This document shows, one piece after another, positions 51,747 through 60,049 of a stretch of DNA of 64,000 nt. The DNA is taken from assembly GCA_965263455.1 (NCBI GenBank), contig CBDHHN010000004.1:372001-436000 (forward strand), in the 5' to 3' direction. Position numbers and translations under genes: made by a program. The notes below the pieces were generated by a model that searched no databases, had not been told where the DNA came from, and saw only the letters and a list, made by a program, of their open reading frames with translations. Origin of the DNA: CADEDH01 sp965263455. GTDB lineage: Bacteria > Actinomycetota > Acidimicrobiia > Acidimicrobiales > SZUA-35. The number at the start of each line of letters is the position of its first letter. The stretch's first letter is position 1.

Positions 51747-52949
51747 CTAGCCGTCGGCCCCGAGCGGGCCGGGACCCTCGTCGGCCGGAGCGGCCACCGC
51801 GTGGAGGATCCGAGCCTGCTCCGGCGTGGGGCGGTAGCGACCGGCGCCCGCCCACCGCCGGATTCGGAACAGGTCGGTGATGACGTCGACGCTGTCGCCG
51901 ACGAGGCGGACCGACGAGCCGGCCCGGTTGGTGACGGCCACCGGCACCTCGATGAGGGAGAGCCGGTCCTGTTCGGCCATGAGGAAGATCTCGACGTCGA
52001 AGGCGAACCCGTCGATGCGGGTGCGCTCGAACAGCACCTTGCCCACATCGCCCCGAAAGCCCTTGAGACCGCACTGGGTGTCGTGGAACTGGCCGAGCAG
52101 GACGACGTGGGTCAACAGGTTGATCACCCGCCCGCCCAGTTCGCGGATGCGGCGGGCGCGGACGAGGGTGTTCGTGTCGTCGTGGCGGCGACTGCCGACC
52201 ACCACGTCCCACCCCTCCTCGACCCGCTCCATGACGTCGAGGACGAGGCTTGGGGCGTAGGCCAGGTCGGCGTCGGTGAAGACGACGGTCCGGCCCTGGG
52301 CCGCGAGCACCCCGGCCCGGACGGCGGCCCCTTTGCCCCGGTTCCGGTCCTGGACGACGACCCGGGCCCCGGCCTCGGCCGCCCGGGCCGCGGTGTCGTC
52401 GGGTGAGCCGTCGTCGACCACCACGATCTCGTGGTCGTGGCCCAGCGCCGCTTCCAGCGCGGCCCGCAGCGAGGAGACGGTGTCGCCGATCAGGTCCTGC
52501 TCGGCGTAGGCCGGCACCACCACGGTGAGGCGGAGGGGCTCGGAGGGGGCCGGGCGCTCGCGCCGTTGGGCCAACTCCCGCCGCACCTGGTTGAAGAGAA
52601 TCCGCCGGTAGGCCATCCACCGGAGGGTGGCCGCGGCCAACACCGCCACCAGCTTGGCCACCACCACCGGGAGGCCGAGCCCGTCGAGGAGGACGAGCAC
52701 GGCCACGTCGACCGCCCCCGCGACCACCGCCGTCGCCGCGAACCACAGCGGTCGACGGACCCACCGGGCCTCGGGGTCGGACCGGAACGTCAGGTTCCGG
52801 TTGGCCAGGTAGGCGACCCCCGCCGCCACCGACAGGGCCAGGATGTCGGCCGCCACCAGGTTCAGGCCCTGCAACGCCAACAGGATGCCGACGTCGACGG
52901 CCGTCGCCGCCAGACCGACGAGGACGAAGAGCCGGAGCCGGCGCCTCAC
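51747..52949 (-). CDS. GtrA-GT2 fusion glycosyltransferase
   Basis: The 400-residue protein joins an N-terminal GtrA-like membrane domain (four helices, about 5-125, with ALQGLNLVAADILALSVAAG) to a GT2 domain of the dolichyl-phosphate sugar synthase type (about 138-370). The GT2 part shows VVVPAYAEQDLIGDTV, IVVVDDGSPDDT, the DxD in FTDADLAYAP and CGLKGFRGDVG. It likely makes a polyprenyl-phosphate sugar and helps flip it. The GTG start overlaps the stop of the giant membrane protein as GTGA, so the two form a pair. Confidence 0.88.
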   Translation of the reverse strand: MRRRLRLFVLVGLAATAVDVGILLALQGLNLVAADILALSVAAGVAYLANRNLTFRSDPEARWVRRPLWFAATAVVAGAVDVAVLVLLDGLGLPVVVAKLVAVLAAATLRWMAYRRILFNQVRRELAQRRERPAPSEPLRLTVVVPAYAEQDLIGDTVSSLRAALEAALGHDHEIVVVDDGSPDDTAARAAEAGARVVVQDRNRGKGAAVRAGVLAAQGRTVVFTDADLAYAPSLVLDVMERVEEGWDVVVGSRRHDDTNTLVRARRIRELGGRVINLLTHVVLLGQFHDTQCGLKGFRGDVGKVLFERTRIDGFAFDVEIFLMAEQDRLSLIEVPVAVTNRAGSSVRLVGDSVDVITDLFRIRRWAGAGRYRPTPEQARILHAVAAPADEGPGPLGADG

Positions 52950-55900
52950 CGCGTCGGATCGGGGTGGCCTGAAGGTTCGGGGTCGCCCGCCTCCCGCCGT
53001 CCGCCGTCGTCCGTGTCGGGCTCGAACATCACGAACATGGGGTCGTCTTCGCCCCCGTCGCCGTGCTCGGCCTCGACTTCGCCGTCATCCCCGCCATCCA
53101 ACTCGCCCCCGGGCCCGGGTTTCAACTCGTCATCGGGGTCGTGACCGACGTCGGACCCGGGATCGGCGTCGACGCCGAGGTCGGCCGGGGCGACGCCGGT
53201 CGCCGTCGCCGCGTCGAGGACGGCCGGATCGTCGAGGTGCAGGTCGTCGGATGCGAGGGTGTCGGCGGCGAGGGTGTCGCGGGCGAGAGTGTCGACGGCG
53301 GGGGTGTCGAGAGCGGGTTCGGAGGCCCGGATCGGTGCCGGCACCGGCACGTCATCGGCGGCCGCCGTCACCTCGTCGGGTCGGGCGTCGGCGTCGACCG
53401 CCTCCTCGGCCAGCCAACCGCTCAGCTCGCCGTCGTCGAAGCCGGCGACCGAGGCCAACTCTCCGTCGGCCACCGGATCGAGGGATCGGCGACGGGCGAG
53501 GAGGGTGCCCCCGGTCCGGTCCAGGGCGCCGAGCCCTACGAGGCCGGCCAGGCCGACGGCGGTGACGAGGATGCCCAGCCAGTCGACACCGGTCCGGCCG
53601 TAGGTCAGTTCCACCTCGTTGGCCGTGGGCACCACGACCATCAGGTTGGGGCCGGCCCGGTAGGGCCCGTCGGCACCCGACGCCTGCCAGTTGGGGAAGA
53701 ACGAGGTCTTGACCAGGACCGGGGCCCCGACCTCGTCCACCCGGAACGAGATCGACGAGGTGTCGGCCACCACGTCGGAGACCGTGACCGGAGCCAGCGC
53801 CTGCTCCCCGTCGGGCGGGAGGTCGACCTGTCGGGGCCACTCCCCGGGACCATCCTCGGCCGGGAGGGCGTCGAAGGCGGCCGGATCGTTGTAGTAGTCG
53901 ACGGCCTGACTCAACCAGCCGATGTCGAACCGGTTGGCCTCGGGGCCGGCCTGGAGTTCGTCCCGCCCGCTGACCACGACGGGGGCGTAGGGCAGGGCCT
54001 CGACCAATTGGGACCCGGCCACCTCGAACACCACGAACGGCTGAGCCTCGGCCACCTCGGTCAGGTCGGGGTTCAGCCGGGCGGCGGCGATCGACTCGTC
54101 GGTCTGGGCCATGTAGTAACGGACCCCCATGACCTGGAGCTGCGCAACCCCGCGTTCGATGTCGTAGCCGAGGTAGGGCAGATCACGCTGGGCCCGGGAC
54201 GGCGCCTGGGACAACACGCTCTGGTTGAGGAAATGGAACGGGGTGGTGGACGAGGACTCGAAGTAGAGGCCCTCCATCGACCCGATGCACCCGTCGGTCC
54301 AGTGGGGCAACAACATCAGGGCCATCGGCGTGCCGTAGCGGTCGAGATCGGAGCTGTACTCCCACATGGCCCGCCCGCAGCCCACGTCGTCGCCGACCTC
54401 GGTCATCGACATGACCACGCTGCGGTACTCCCGGTAGGAGTCCTTGCGCTCGTAGCCCGAGTAGTTCCAGGCCGTCCAGCTGGGGATGAAGCTCCGGGCC
54501 TGGTTGGTGAAGGCCAGCCACTGGTAGCTCCCGTCGGCCTGGGTCTGCCCGAAGGGCAGGACCCGCAGCGGCATGCCCACCGCCACCAGACCGGCCATCA
54601 GGCCGACCAGGGCGGCGCCGGCGGTGACCCGCTGGTCGGGCCGGTCGAAGTCCTCGGAGATGGCGATGGCGGCGAAACGGATCACCAGTGCCGCTCCCAC
54701 CGCCGCCACCAGATACACCGAGAGGTAGTAGAACGGGAGCAGCCGGGCGTTCCACAGCGCCGACTCGGGGAGGTTGGCCACGGCGGCGGCGAACACCAGG
54801 CCGCAGATGGCGAAGAGCTGGCCGATCCGTTCCCGCTGGGCCATCGACAACACGAAGCCGACGGCGGCCACCGGGAGGGCCACCGTCATCGGCACCGTGA
54901 GCAGGGCGGGGCCGACCTCATCGAGCCGTTCCCATCCCATGTCGTTGAAGTAGGGCTCACGGAGGTAGAAGGGCAACAGCCAGAACGCCGACAGCAGGGC
55001 GGCCACCGGGCCGGTGACGGCCAGCCACCAGAATCGACTCCGGACCGCCGGTTCGGCCACCACCACTGCGCCCAGGGTGATGACGGCCGCGGCCACGGCC
55101 AGTGCGGTGACCCCGAAGTCGGTGCCCTCGGCCAGCGCCACCGGGATGAGGATGAGGGCCACCCCGAACGCCGGCGGCCACAGCCGAGGGGTCGACGGGG
55201 ACAGCACGATGAGCACGAACAGGGCGGTGACGGCGAAGAACACCGGGATCACGTGGGTCAGGGCGACGAGGGCGATGATCAGGGCCGCCAACACCCGACC
55301 CCGGCCACCGTCCATGCCCCGGACGGCAACACCCAGGGCCAGCAGGGTCAAGCTGAGCGAGATGGAGAAGGCGAACTCACCGGCCAGGGTGCTGGCGATG
55401 TTGCCGCCGTAGATCGAGAAGTTGGTGTCGAACAGGAAGAACAGCGAGGCGACGGCCAGAAACGGCGGCACCGGCTCGGGGGCCCGGGCCAGTCGGCCCA
55501 TGCCCCACGCGGCCAGGGGGAAGCCGATCAGACCGCTGACGCTCACCAGCTTGAAGGCGATGCCGTAGGGCACCGGCACGATCAGCACCGCGACCAGCGC
55601 CGCCGCCGCCACCCACCAGCCGGTCCGCCCCCACCGGAGCCCGGCGGCCACGGCCGCTCCCAGCGCCAGGGCCGCCACCGGTACGGCGACGACGAGGGAG
55701 GGCAGGCCGGCGTTCAGCCCGACGATGGCCAGGGAGGGCACCACCATGTAGAAGTGGAAGGCGGGGAACCCGGCGTACCAGTCGGGCGTCCAGCCCGAGA
55801 GCCGACCGGCCGGGAGCAGGTGGTCCCGCAGAAATGCAGGAGCCCAGACGTGGGCGCCCATGTCGCCGCCGGAAGGCGTGGTGTCGGCGAACAACAGGTC

Positions 55901-56059
55901 GGGTCGCAGCTGGATGAACACGAAGATGCCGCAGGCCAGGGCAACGACCAAGCCGATCACGGTCGACAGGTCCCAGCCCGAAGCGTCCTGCGCGGGTTCC
56001 TCGGGGTCGGGCACGGTCGCCGCCGCGACGTCATCGAGCCGGTGCGTCTGCGTGCTCAC
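52946..56059 (-). CDS. Large PTPS-related (GT-C-like) membrane protein
   Basis: The 1037-residue protein has about twelve helices, then a beta-rich extracellular part (about 560-860) and a cytoplasmic Asp/Glu-rich tail of about 150 residues. TPSGGDMGAHVWAPAFLRDH and GWTPDWYAGFPAFHFYMVVP near residue 60-110 match the group named 6-pyruvoyl-tetrahydropterin-synthase-related membrane proteins. They resemble polyprenyl-phosphate-sugar-dependent GT-C enzymes (YfhO-like); the old name is not a proof of activity. The GtrA-GT2 partner would supply the lipid sugar. TAGTCT lies 7 nt before the GTG. Confidence 0.8.
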   Translation of the reverse strand: MSTQTHRLDDVAAATVPDPEEPAQDASGWDLSTVIGLVVALACGIFVFIQLRPDLLFADTTPSGGDMGAHVWAPAFLRDHLLPAGRLSGWTPDWYAGFPAFHFYMVVPSLAIVGLNAGLPSLVVAVPVAALALGAAVAAGLRWGRTGWWVAAAALVAVLIVPVPYGIAFKLVSVSGLIGFPLAAWGMGRLARAPEPVPPFLAVASLFFLFDTNFSIYGGNIASTLAGEFAFSISLSLTLLALGVAVRGMDGGRGRVLAALIIALVALTHVIPVFFAVTALFVLIVLSPSTPRLWPPAFGVALILIPVALAEGTDFGVTALAVAAAVITLGAVVVAEPAVRSRFWWLAVTGPVAALLSAFWLLPFYLREPYFNDMGWERLDEVGPALLTVPMTVALPVAAVGFVLSMAQRERIGQLFAICGLVFAAAVANLPESALWNARLLPFYYLSVYLVAAVGAALVIRFAAIAISEDFDRPDQRVTAGAALVGLMAGLVAVGMPLRVLPFGQTQADGSYQWLAFTNQARSFIPSWTAWNYSGYERKDSYREYRSVVMSMTEVGDDVGCGRAMWEYSSDLDRYGTPMALMLLPHWTDGCIGSMEGLYFESSSTTPFHFLNQSVLSQAPSRAQRDLPYLGYDIERGVAQLQVMGVRYYMAQTDESIAAARLNPDLTEVAEAQPFVVFEVAGSQLVEALPYAPVVVSGRDELQAGPEANRFDIGWLSQAVDYYNDPAAFDALPAEDGPGEWPRQVDLPPDGEQALAPVTVSDVVADTSSISFRVDEVGAPVLVKTSFFPNWQASGADGPYRAGPNLMVVVPTANEVELTYGRTGVDWLGILVTAVGLAGLVGLGALDRTGGTLLARRRSLDPVADGELASVAGFDDGELSGWLAEEAVDADARPDEVTAAADDVPVPAPIRASEPALDTPAVDTLARDTLAADTLASDDLHLDDPAVLDAATATGVAPADLGVDADPGSDVGHDPDDELKPGPGGELDGGDDGEVEAEHGDGGEDDPMFVMFEPDTDDGGRREAGDPEPSGHPDPTR

Positions 56060-56066
56060 CGGCTTC

Positions 56067-56072
56067 AGACTA
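56067..56072 (-). promoter_or_regulatory. -10 hexamer TAGTCT, leaderless start
   Basis: TAGTCT on the minus strand ends 7 nt before the GTG at 56059 of the PTPS-related gene. Confidence 0.45.
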
Positions 56073-56087
56073 TTGACTCAGCGCCCT

Positions 56088-56324
56088 TCAGCGGCGTCGG
56101 CCGGCGTGTTCCCCCACTTCGGCCAGGGCCTGCTCCAGGTCGATGCGCTTCCCGGCGAGGTGCCAACGACGGGTGTCGCACTTCTGGCACGACTCCATGA
56201 CCAGATCGCTTCGGTCCACCGTCATCCTGATGGTGACCAGTTCGATGTTGCACCGTTCGCAGCGCGACGGTGTCTCGGGCTGCGACGGTGTCGCCCCCGA
56301 ATCCGACTGCTTGTTTTCCGCCAT
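56088..56324 (-). CDS. Small zinc-ribbon protein
   Basis: The 78-residue protein has two CxxC knuckles (Cys22/Cys25 in CERC and Cys46/Cys49 in CQKC) about 20 residues apart, followed by a basic helix. This is a zinc ribbon with no further domain. It could be a regulator or RNA/protein adaptor; function unknown. A GAGG lies before the ATG. It ends 28 nt before the PTPS-related gene start on the same strand. Confidence 0.7.
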   Translation of the reverse strand: MAENKQSDSGATPSQPETPSRCERCNIELVTIRMTVDRSDLVMESCQKCDTRRWHLAGKRIDLEQALAEVGEHAGRRR

Positions 56325-56446
56325 GGTCCTCGCCTTGTCACCGGGGGACCGGGAGCCGCATCCGTACGGCCGATCACACCCGCTGACGTGTCAATCGGCG
56401 CCGACGGGACGTTCGTGAGCATCTGACCCGAAAACGTGCGCCGAGG

Positions 56447-56517
56447 CCTCGTCCCAGTTCCTCGTCCCAGGTCCTCGCCCCAGGTCCTCGCTCCGGGGCA
56501 TCGGTCCGGGGCATCGG
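56447..56517. repeat. 13-bp tandem repeat region
   Basis: Four 13-bp units of the type CCTCGTCCCAGGT (56447-56498) run into two units TCCGGGGCATCGG (56492-56517) with the same 13-bp period, in the gap between the zinc-ribbon and CPBP genes. It could be a decayed regulatory array or simple slippage product. Confidence 0.7.
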
Positions 56518-56547
56518 CCGGCAGGCCGGGCCGTGCCCGGGCCGCGG

Positions 56548-57273
56548 TCAGAACAACGCCAGGGCGATGAGCGTGGTGCCGTTGAAGGCCATGTGCATGA
56601 CGACCGAGGTCCCCAGGCGGCCGGTCCACAGAACCAGGCCCCCGGCCACCAGGGCGAACACGAAGATGCCGGGAACCACGATCCACCCGCTGGTGGCGTG
56701 GAACAGGGCGAACACGACCGAGGAGACCGCCAGCGCCGGCCACGGACCCAGGCGTCGTTGCAGAGACCGGAGGAACAGCCCCCGGTAGGCGTACTCCTCC
56801 ACCACGGGGACCAGGCCGGCCACGGCGACGGCGAACAGCAGCCACGGCCCGAGGCCGTCGACGGCGTCGACCTGGGACCGAGCCGGGGCCTCGGGGTCGG
56901 TGTCCCAGACGAGGCCGATCCCGGCGTAGAGCACGGGGAGCAGCGCCAGGTTGGTGATCAGGGCGGCACCGACCCCGAGGGGCACGTCGATCGGGGCCAA
57001 CCCGACGCCGTAGTCGCCGATCGGGCTTCGACCCTTGGCCCGGGCCACCAGGACCGGCCCCAACACGAACCCGGCCCACAGTCCGAGACCGGCCACGACC
57101 AACTGCTCGGGCGGGTACGGGGCCTGCTCGGCGGTGACCACCCCTGCCGCCACCAGCATCGAGGCCCAGACCACGGCCAGCAGATGGGCGCCCAGGATGA
57201 CCAGGACGCCGTCGGCGATCCCCCACCGCACCTCGTGGTCGGGCACGACCGGAAGCGGGTGCAGCGTCCTCAT
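56548..57273 (-). CDS. CPBP-family intramembrane glutamic protease
   Basis: The 241-residue membrane protein has the Abi/CAAX-protease motifs: EE-Y-YR (Glu159, Glu160, Arg164 in VVEEYAYRGLF), His192 in FALFHATS and HMAFN (His227, Asn231). These form the intramembrane active site; substrates may be prenylated peptides, bacteriocins or signal proteins. TACGTT lies 8 nt before the ATG. It diverges from ftsH across 250 bp that contain a symmetric site. Confidence 0.88.
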   Translation of the reverse strand: MRTLHPLPVVPDHEVRWGIADGVLVILGAHLLAVVWASMLVAAGVVTAEQAPYPPEQLVVAGLGLWAGFVLGPVLVARAKGRSPIGDYGVGLAPIDVPLGVGAALITNLALLPVLYAGIGLVWDTDPEAPARSQVDAVDGLGPWLLFAVAVAGLVPVVEEYAYRGLFLRSLQRRLGPWPALAVSSVVFALFHATSGWIVVPGIFVFALVAGGLVLWTGRLGTSVVMHMAFNGTTLIALALF

Positions 57274-57281
57274 CGGGGGCC

Positions 57282-57287
57282 AACGTA
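57282..57287 (-). promoter_or_regulatory. -10 hexamer TACGTT, leaderless start
   Basis: TACGTT on the minus strand ends 8 nt before the CPBP ATG at 57273. Confidence 0.4.
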
Positions 57288-57421
57288 CCGTATGGGGACG
57301 CGCTCACCTCGGGCCCGGGGCCGCCGACGGGACCGCCACGCCGACGGCGGCCGTCCGGTGATGGATGTCACCCTCGGTCGCCATCGCACCTGGAACAACG
57401 CCCTCACCGACCGGGTTGAAT

Positions 57422-57435
57422 GTTGACAAGTCAAC
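57422..57435. promoter_or_regulatory. Inverted repeat GTTGAC-AA-GTCAAC upstream of ftsH
   Basis: A perfect 6-bp inverted repeat with a 2-nt spacer, about 90 bp before ftsH and in an AT-rich patch. TTGACA within it could also be a -35. The same half-sites recur at 34346-34376 before cysO with a 19-bp spacer. Confidence 0.4.
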
Positions 57436-57511
57436 TGTCGGGCCCGGTGAGGCGGGCCCGCCCGGGGACGGAGCCACACCGCCCGACCTCGGTACACCTC
57501 CCTCACGTAAG

Positions 57512-57517
57512 TAGGCT
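57512..57517 (+). promoter_or_regulatory. -10 hexamer TAGGCT for ftsH
   Basis: TAGGCT ends 6 nt before the ftsH ATG at 57524; no ribosome site is present. Confidence 0.5.
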
Positions 57518-57523
57518 GGATAC

Positions 57524-59467
57524 ATGAGCAAGCAAGGGTCAACCCCGCCCGAGACCCCCCAGAAGAACAACCAACGACTGCCTGGGCGGTCGGATGGGGG
57601 ATGGCCGCGCTGGTCGGCCTGGGTGGTGGTCGGCATCCTGATCGCCCTGTTGGCCATGGCCAACGTGCTGAGTGACACCCCTGGCGACGACATCGCCTAT
57701 TCCCAGTTCCTGGCCGAGGTGGCCGACGATCAGATCGAGACCATCACCTACGACAACACCACGGCCCGCATCGAGGGCACCCGGAAGAACGGCGAGACCT
57801 TCACCACCACCGGGTTCTCACCGTTCCCCGACGACGATCGAGCCCTCCTCCAGGAGAACAACGTCGAGGTCGTCCCCGACACGCCGACCAGCAACTTCTT
57901 CCTGAGTCTGCTGCCGCTGTTCCTGCCGTTCCTGCTGATCATCGGGTTCTTCTGGTGGATGGCCCGACGGCAGCAGTCCCAGATGGGCGGGATCATGTCC
58001 ATCGGCCGCAGCCGGGCCAAGACCTATTCCTCCGAGCGCCCGGGCACGAGCTTCAACGACGTCGCCGGCTACGGCAACGTCAAGAAGGAGATCACCGAGG
58101 TGGTCGACTTCCTGAAGGAGCCGGGCAAGTTCGCCGAGATCGGGGCCCGCATCCCCAAGGGCGTCCTCCTGGTCGGCCCTCCCGGTACGGGTAAGACCCT
58201 GATCGCCCGGGCCGTCGCCGGCGAGGCCGGCGTGCCCTTCCTGTCGGTCACCGGTTCGGACTTCATGGAGATGTTCGTCGGCGTGGGCGCCAGCCGGGTC
58301 CGCGACCTGTTCAACGAGGCCCGCAAGATGGGCCGGGCCATCATCTTCATCGACGAGATCGACTCCATCGGCCGAAAGCGGGGCGCCGGCCTCGGCGGCG
58401 GGCACGACGAGCGGGAGCAGACCCTCAACCAGATGCTGTCGGAGATGGACGGCTTCGAGGCCACCGAGGGCATCGTGATGATGGCGGCCACCAACCGACC
58501 CGACATCCTCGACCCGGCCCTGCTCCGCCCGGGCCGGTTCGACCGCCAGGTCGTGGTGCCGCTGCCGGAACTGGACGACCGCAAGGAGATCCTGGGCGTC
58601 CACATCAAGCACAAGCGGATGGCCGAGGACGTCGACGTCGACGTGATCGCCCGCGGCACCCCGGGCATGAGCGGTGCCGATCTGGCCAACCTGGTCAACG
58701 AGGCCGCCCTGTTCGCCGTACGCGAAGGCGAATCCCGGGTCTTCGCCCGCCACTTCGACATGGCCCGGGACCGGGTCATCATGGGCGTCAAGCGCGACTC
58801 GCTGGTCATGTCGGAGGAGGAGCGGGAGATGACGGCCTATCACGAGGCCGGTCACGCCCTGTGCGCCGCCCTCCTGCCCGACTACGACCCGCTGCACAAG
58901 GTCACCATCATCCCGACCGGGATGGCCCTGGGCGTGACCATGACCCTCCCCGAGGAGGACCGGCACTCGCTGCGCAAGAAGCACGCCGAGAACATGATCA
59001 TCATGATGCTGGGCGGCCGCAACGCCGAGCAGCTGGTGTTCGGCGTGGTGTCCTCCGGAGCCGGCGACGATCTGCAGAAGGCCACCGGGCTGGCCCGGCG
59101 CATGGTCCGGGAGTGGGGTATGTCCCCCGAGATCGGGCCCATGGCCTTCGGCGGTGGCGCCCCGGTCTTCCTGGGTGACGACATGATGCAGTCCAAGGAG
59201 TACTCCGACGAGCTCGCCCACCTGATCGACACCGAGACCCAACGGATCCTGGTCGAGCAGGAGAACCGGTGCCGGCAGCTGCTGATCGACAATCGGAAGG
59301 CCCTCAACCTGGTGGCCCGCGGCCTCCTGGAGCACGAGACGCTGAGCGGTGACGAGGTCAACCGGCTGATCCGGGTGGCCAACGGCGAGGACGGCCCCGC
59401 CGCTCCCCTGGCCGCCGGCTCGCCCCCGGCCGGCGGTGCCGTCGGCGTGACCGACACCCACGTCTGA
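57524..59467 (+). CDS. ftsH: ATP-dependent zinc metalloprotease FtsH
   Basis: The 647-residue membrane AAA+ protease degrades misassembled membrane proteins and regulators. It has two helices (about 25-43 and 125-145), Walker A GPPGTGKT (near 217-224), Walker B IIFIDEIDSIG, the SRH NRPDILDPALLRPGRFDRQ and the zinc site HEAGH (His440, Glu441, His444). The C-terminal tail is Ala/Gly/Pro-rich. It is monocistronic; a strong bidirectional hairpin follows. Confidence 0.96.
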   Translation: MSKQGSTPPETPQKNNQRLPGRSDGGWPRWSAWVVVGILIALLAMANVLSDTPGDDIAYSQFLAEVADDQIETITYDNTTARIEGTRKNGETFTTTGFSPFPDDDRALLQENNVEVVPDTPTSNFFLSLLPLFLPFLLIIGFFWWMARRQQSQMGGIMSIGRSRAKTYSSERPGTSFNDVAGYGNVKKEITEVVDFLKEPGKFAEIGARIPKGVLLVGPPGTGKTLIARAVAGEAGVPFLSVTGSDFMEMFVGVGASRVRDLFNEARKMGRAIIFIDEIDSIGRKRGAGLGGGHDEREQTLNQMLSEMDGFEATEGIVMMAATNRPDILDPALLRPGRFDRQVVVPLPELDDRKEILGVHIKHKRMAEDVDVDVIARGTPGMSGADLANLVNEAALFAVREGESRVFARHFDMARDRVIMGVKRDSLVMSEEEREMTAYHEAGHALCAALLPDYDPLHKVTIIPTGMALGVTMTLPEEDRHSLRKKHAENMIIMMLGGRNAEQLVFGVVSSGAGDDLQKATGLARRMVREWGMSPEIGPMAFGGGAPVFLGDDMMQSKEYSDELAHLIDTETQRILVEQENRCRQLLIDNRKALNLVARGLLEHETLSGDEVNRLIRVANGEDGPAAPLAAGSPPAGGAVGVTDTHV

Positions 59468-59526
59468 GGCCCATCGGCCGGACGGGCCCCACCCACCGGG
59501 GCCCACCTACAAGCGACGAGCAGTAC

Positions 59527-59556
59527 CATCGGGCCCCGCCATACCGGGGCCCGATG
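59527..59556. terminator. Bidirectional terminator after ftsH
   Basis: A perfect 12-bp stem (CATCGGGCCCCG at 59527-59538, complement 59545-59556) with a 6-nt loop lies between convergent ftsH and the thioredoxin operon. Confidence 0.6.
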
Positions 59557-59560
59557 CGCG

Positions 59561-60049
59561 TCAGGGGCCGTCGACCGCCGTACCGCCGGAACGGTCCCCG
59601 TCCAGATCCTCGCCACCTTCCGGGGCGGCGCCGCCTGCGGCCAACAGGGCCTCGGTGAGCTGTTCGTCACCGACGGGACCGAAGAAGGCCTGGAGCACGA
59701 CCCCGTCGGGCCCGGCCACGATCGTGGTCGGCACGCCGTCGATCCGGTAGCGCTGATGCAGATCGGGGTCGTCCTGGACGTCGATGCGTTGGATCGCCAC
59801 GTGCTGACCGACGCCCGACGCCACCCGCTGGACGGCGGCCCAGGCCCGGGGACAGGTGTCGCAGGTGACCGAGGCGAACACCGCCAACAGGAACGGGGCC
59901 TCGGGGCGTTCGAAGTCGTCCCGGTCGAGTTGCGACGGCGCCCGGTAGCTGGGAGCCGAAGGCGGGTCGGGGCGACGGCGCTGGAGGAGCACGGCGATGC
60001 CGACGGCCAGGGCCGTCAGCGCCACGAGGACGACGAGTCGGAGGATCAC
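59561..60049 (-). CDS. Membrane-anchored thioredoxin-fold protein
   Basis: The 162-residue protein has one N-terminal helix (ILRLVVLVALTALAVGIAVLL) and a thioredoxin domain with CDTC in VTCDTCPRAW and cis-Pro in DGVPTTIV. It would reduce, oxidise or isomerise disulfides at the membrane face. The GTG at 60049 overlaps the stop of the DUF5719 gene as GTGA. It is the last gene of the glycosyltransferase-DUF5719-thioredoxin operon, so its clients may be those proteins. Confidence 0.86.
   Translation of the reverse strand: MILRLVVLVALTALAVGIAVLLQRRRPDPPSAPSYRAPSQLDRDDFERPEAPFLLAVFASVTCDTCPRAWAAVQRVASGVGQHVAIQRIDVQDDPDLHQRYRIDGVPTTIVAGPDGVVLQAFFGPVGDEQLTEALLAAGGAAPEGGEDLDGDRSGGTAVDGP

Noticed and set aside
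53063..56200. Open frame of 1045 codons on the plus strand
   Set aside because: Antisense shadow of the PTPS-related membrane protein; its product is Gly/Gln/His/Arg-rich without motifs.
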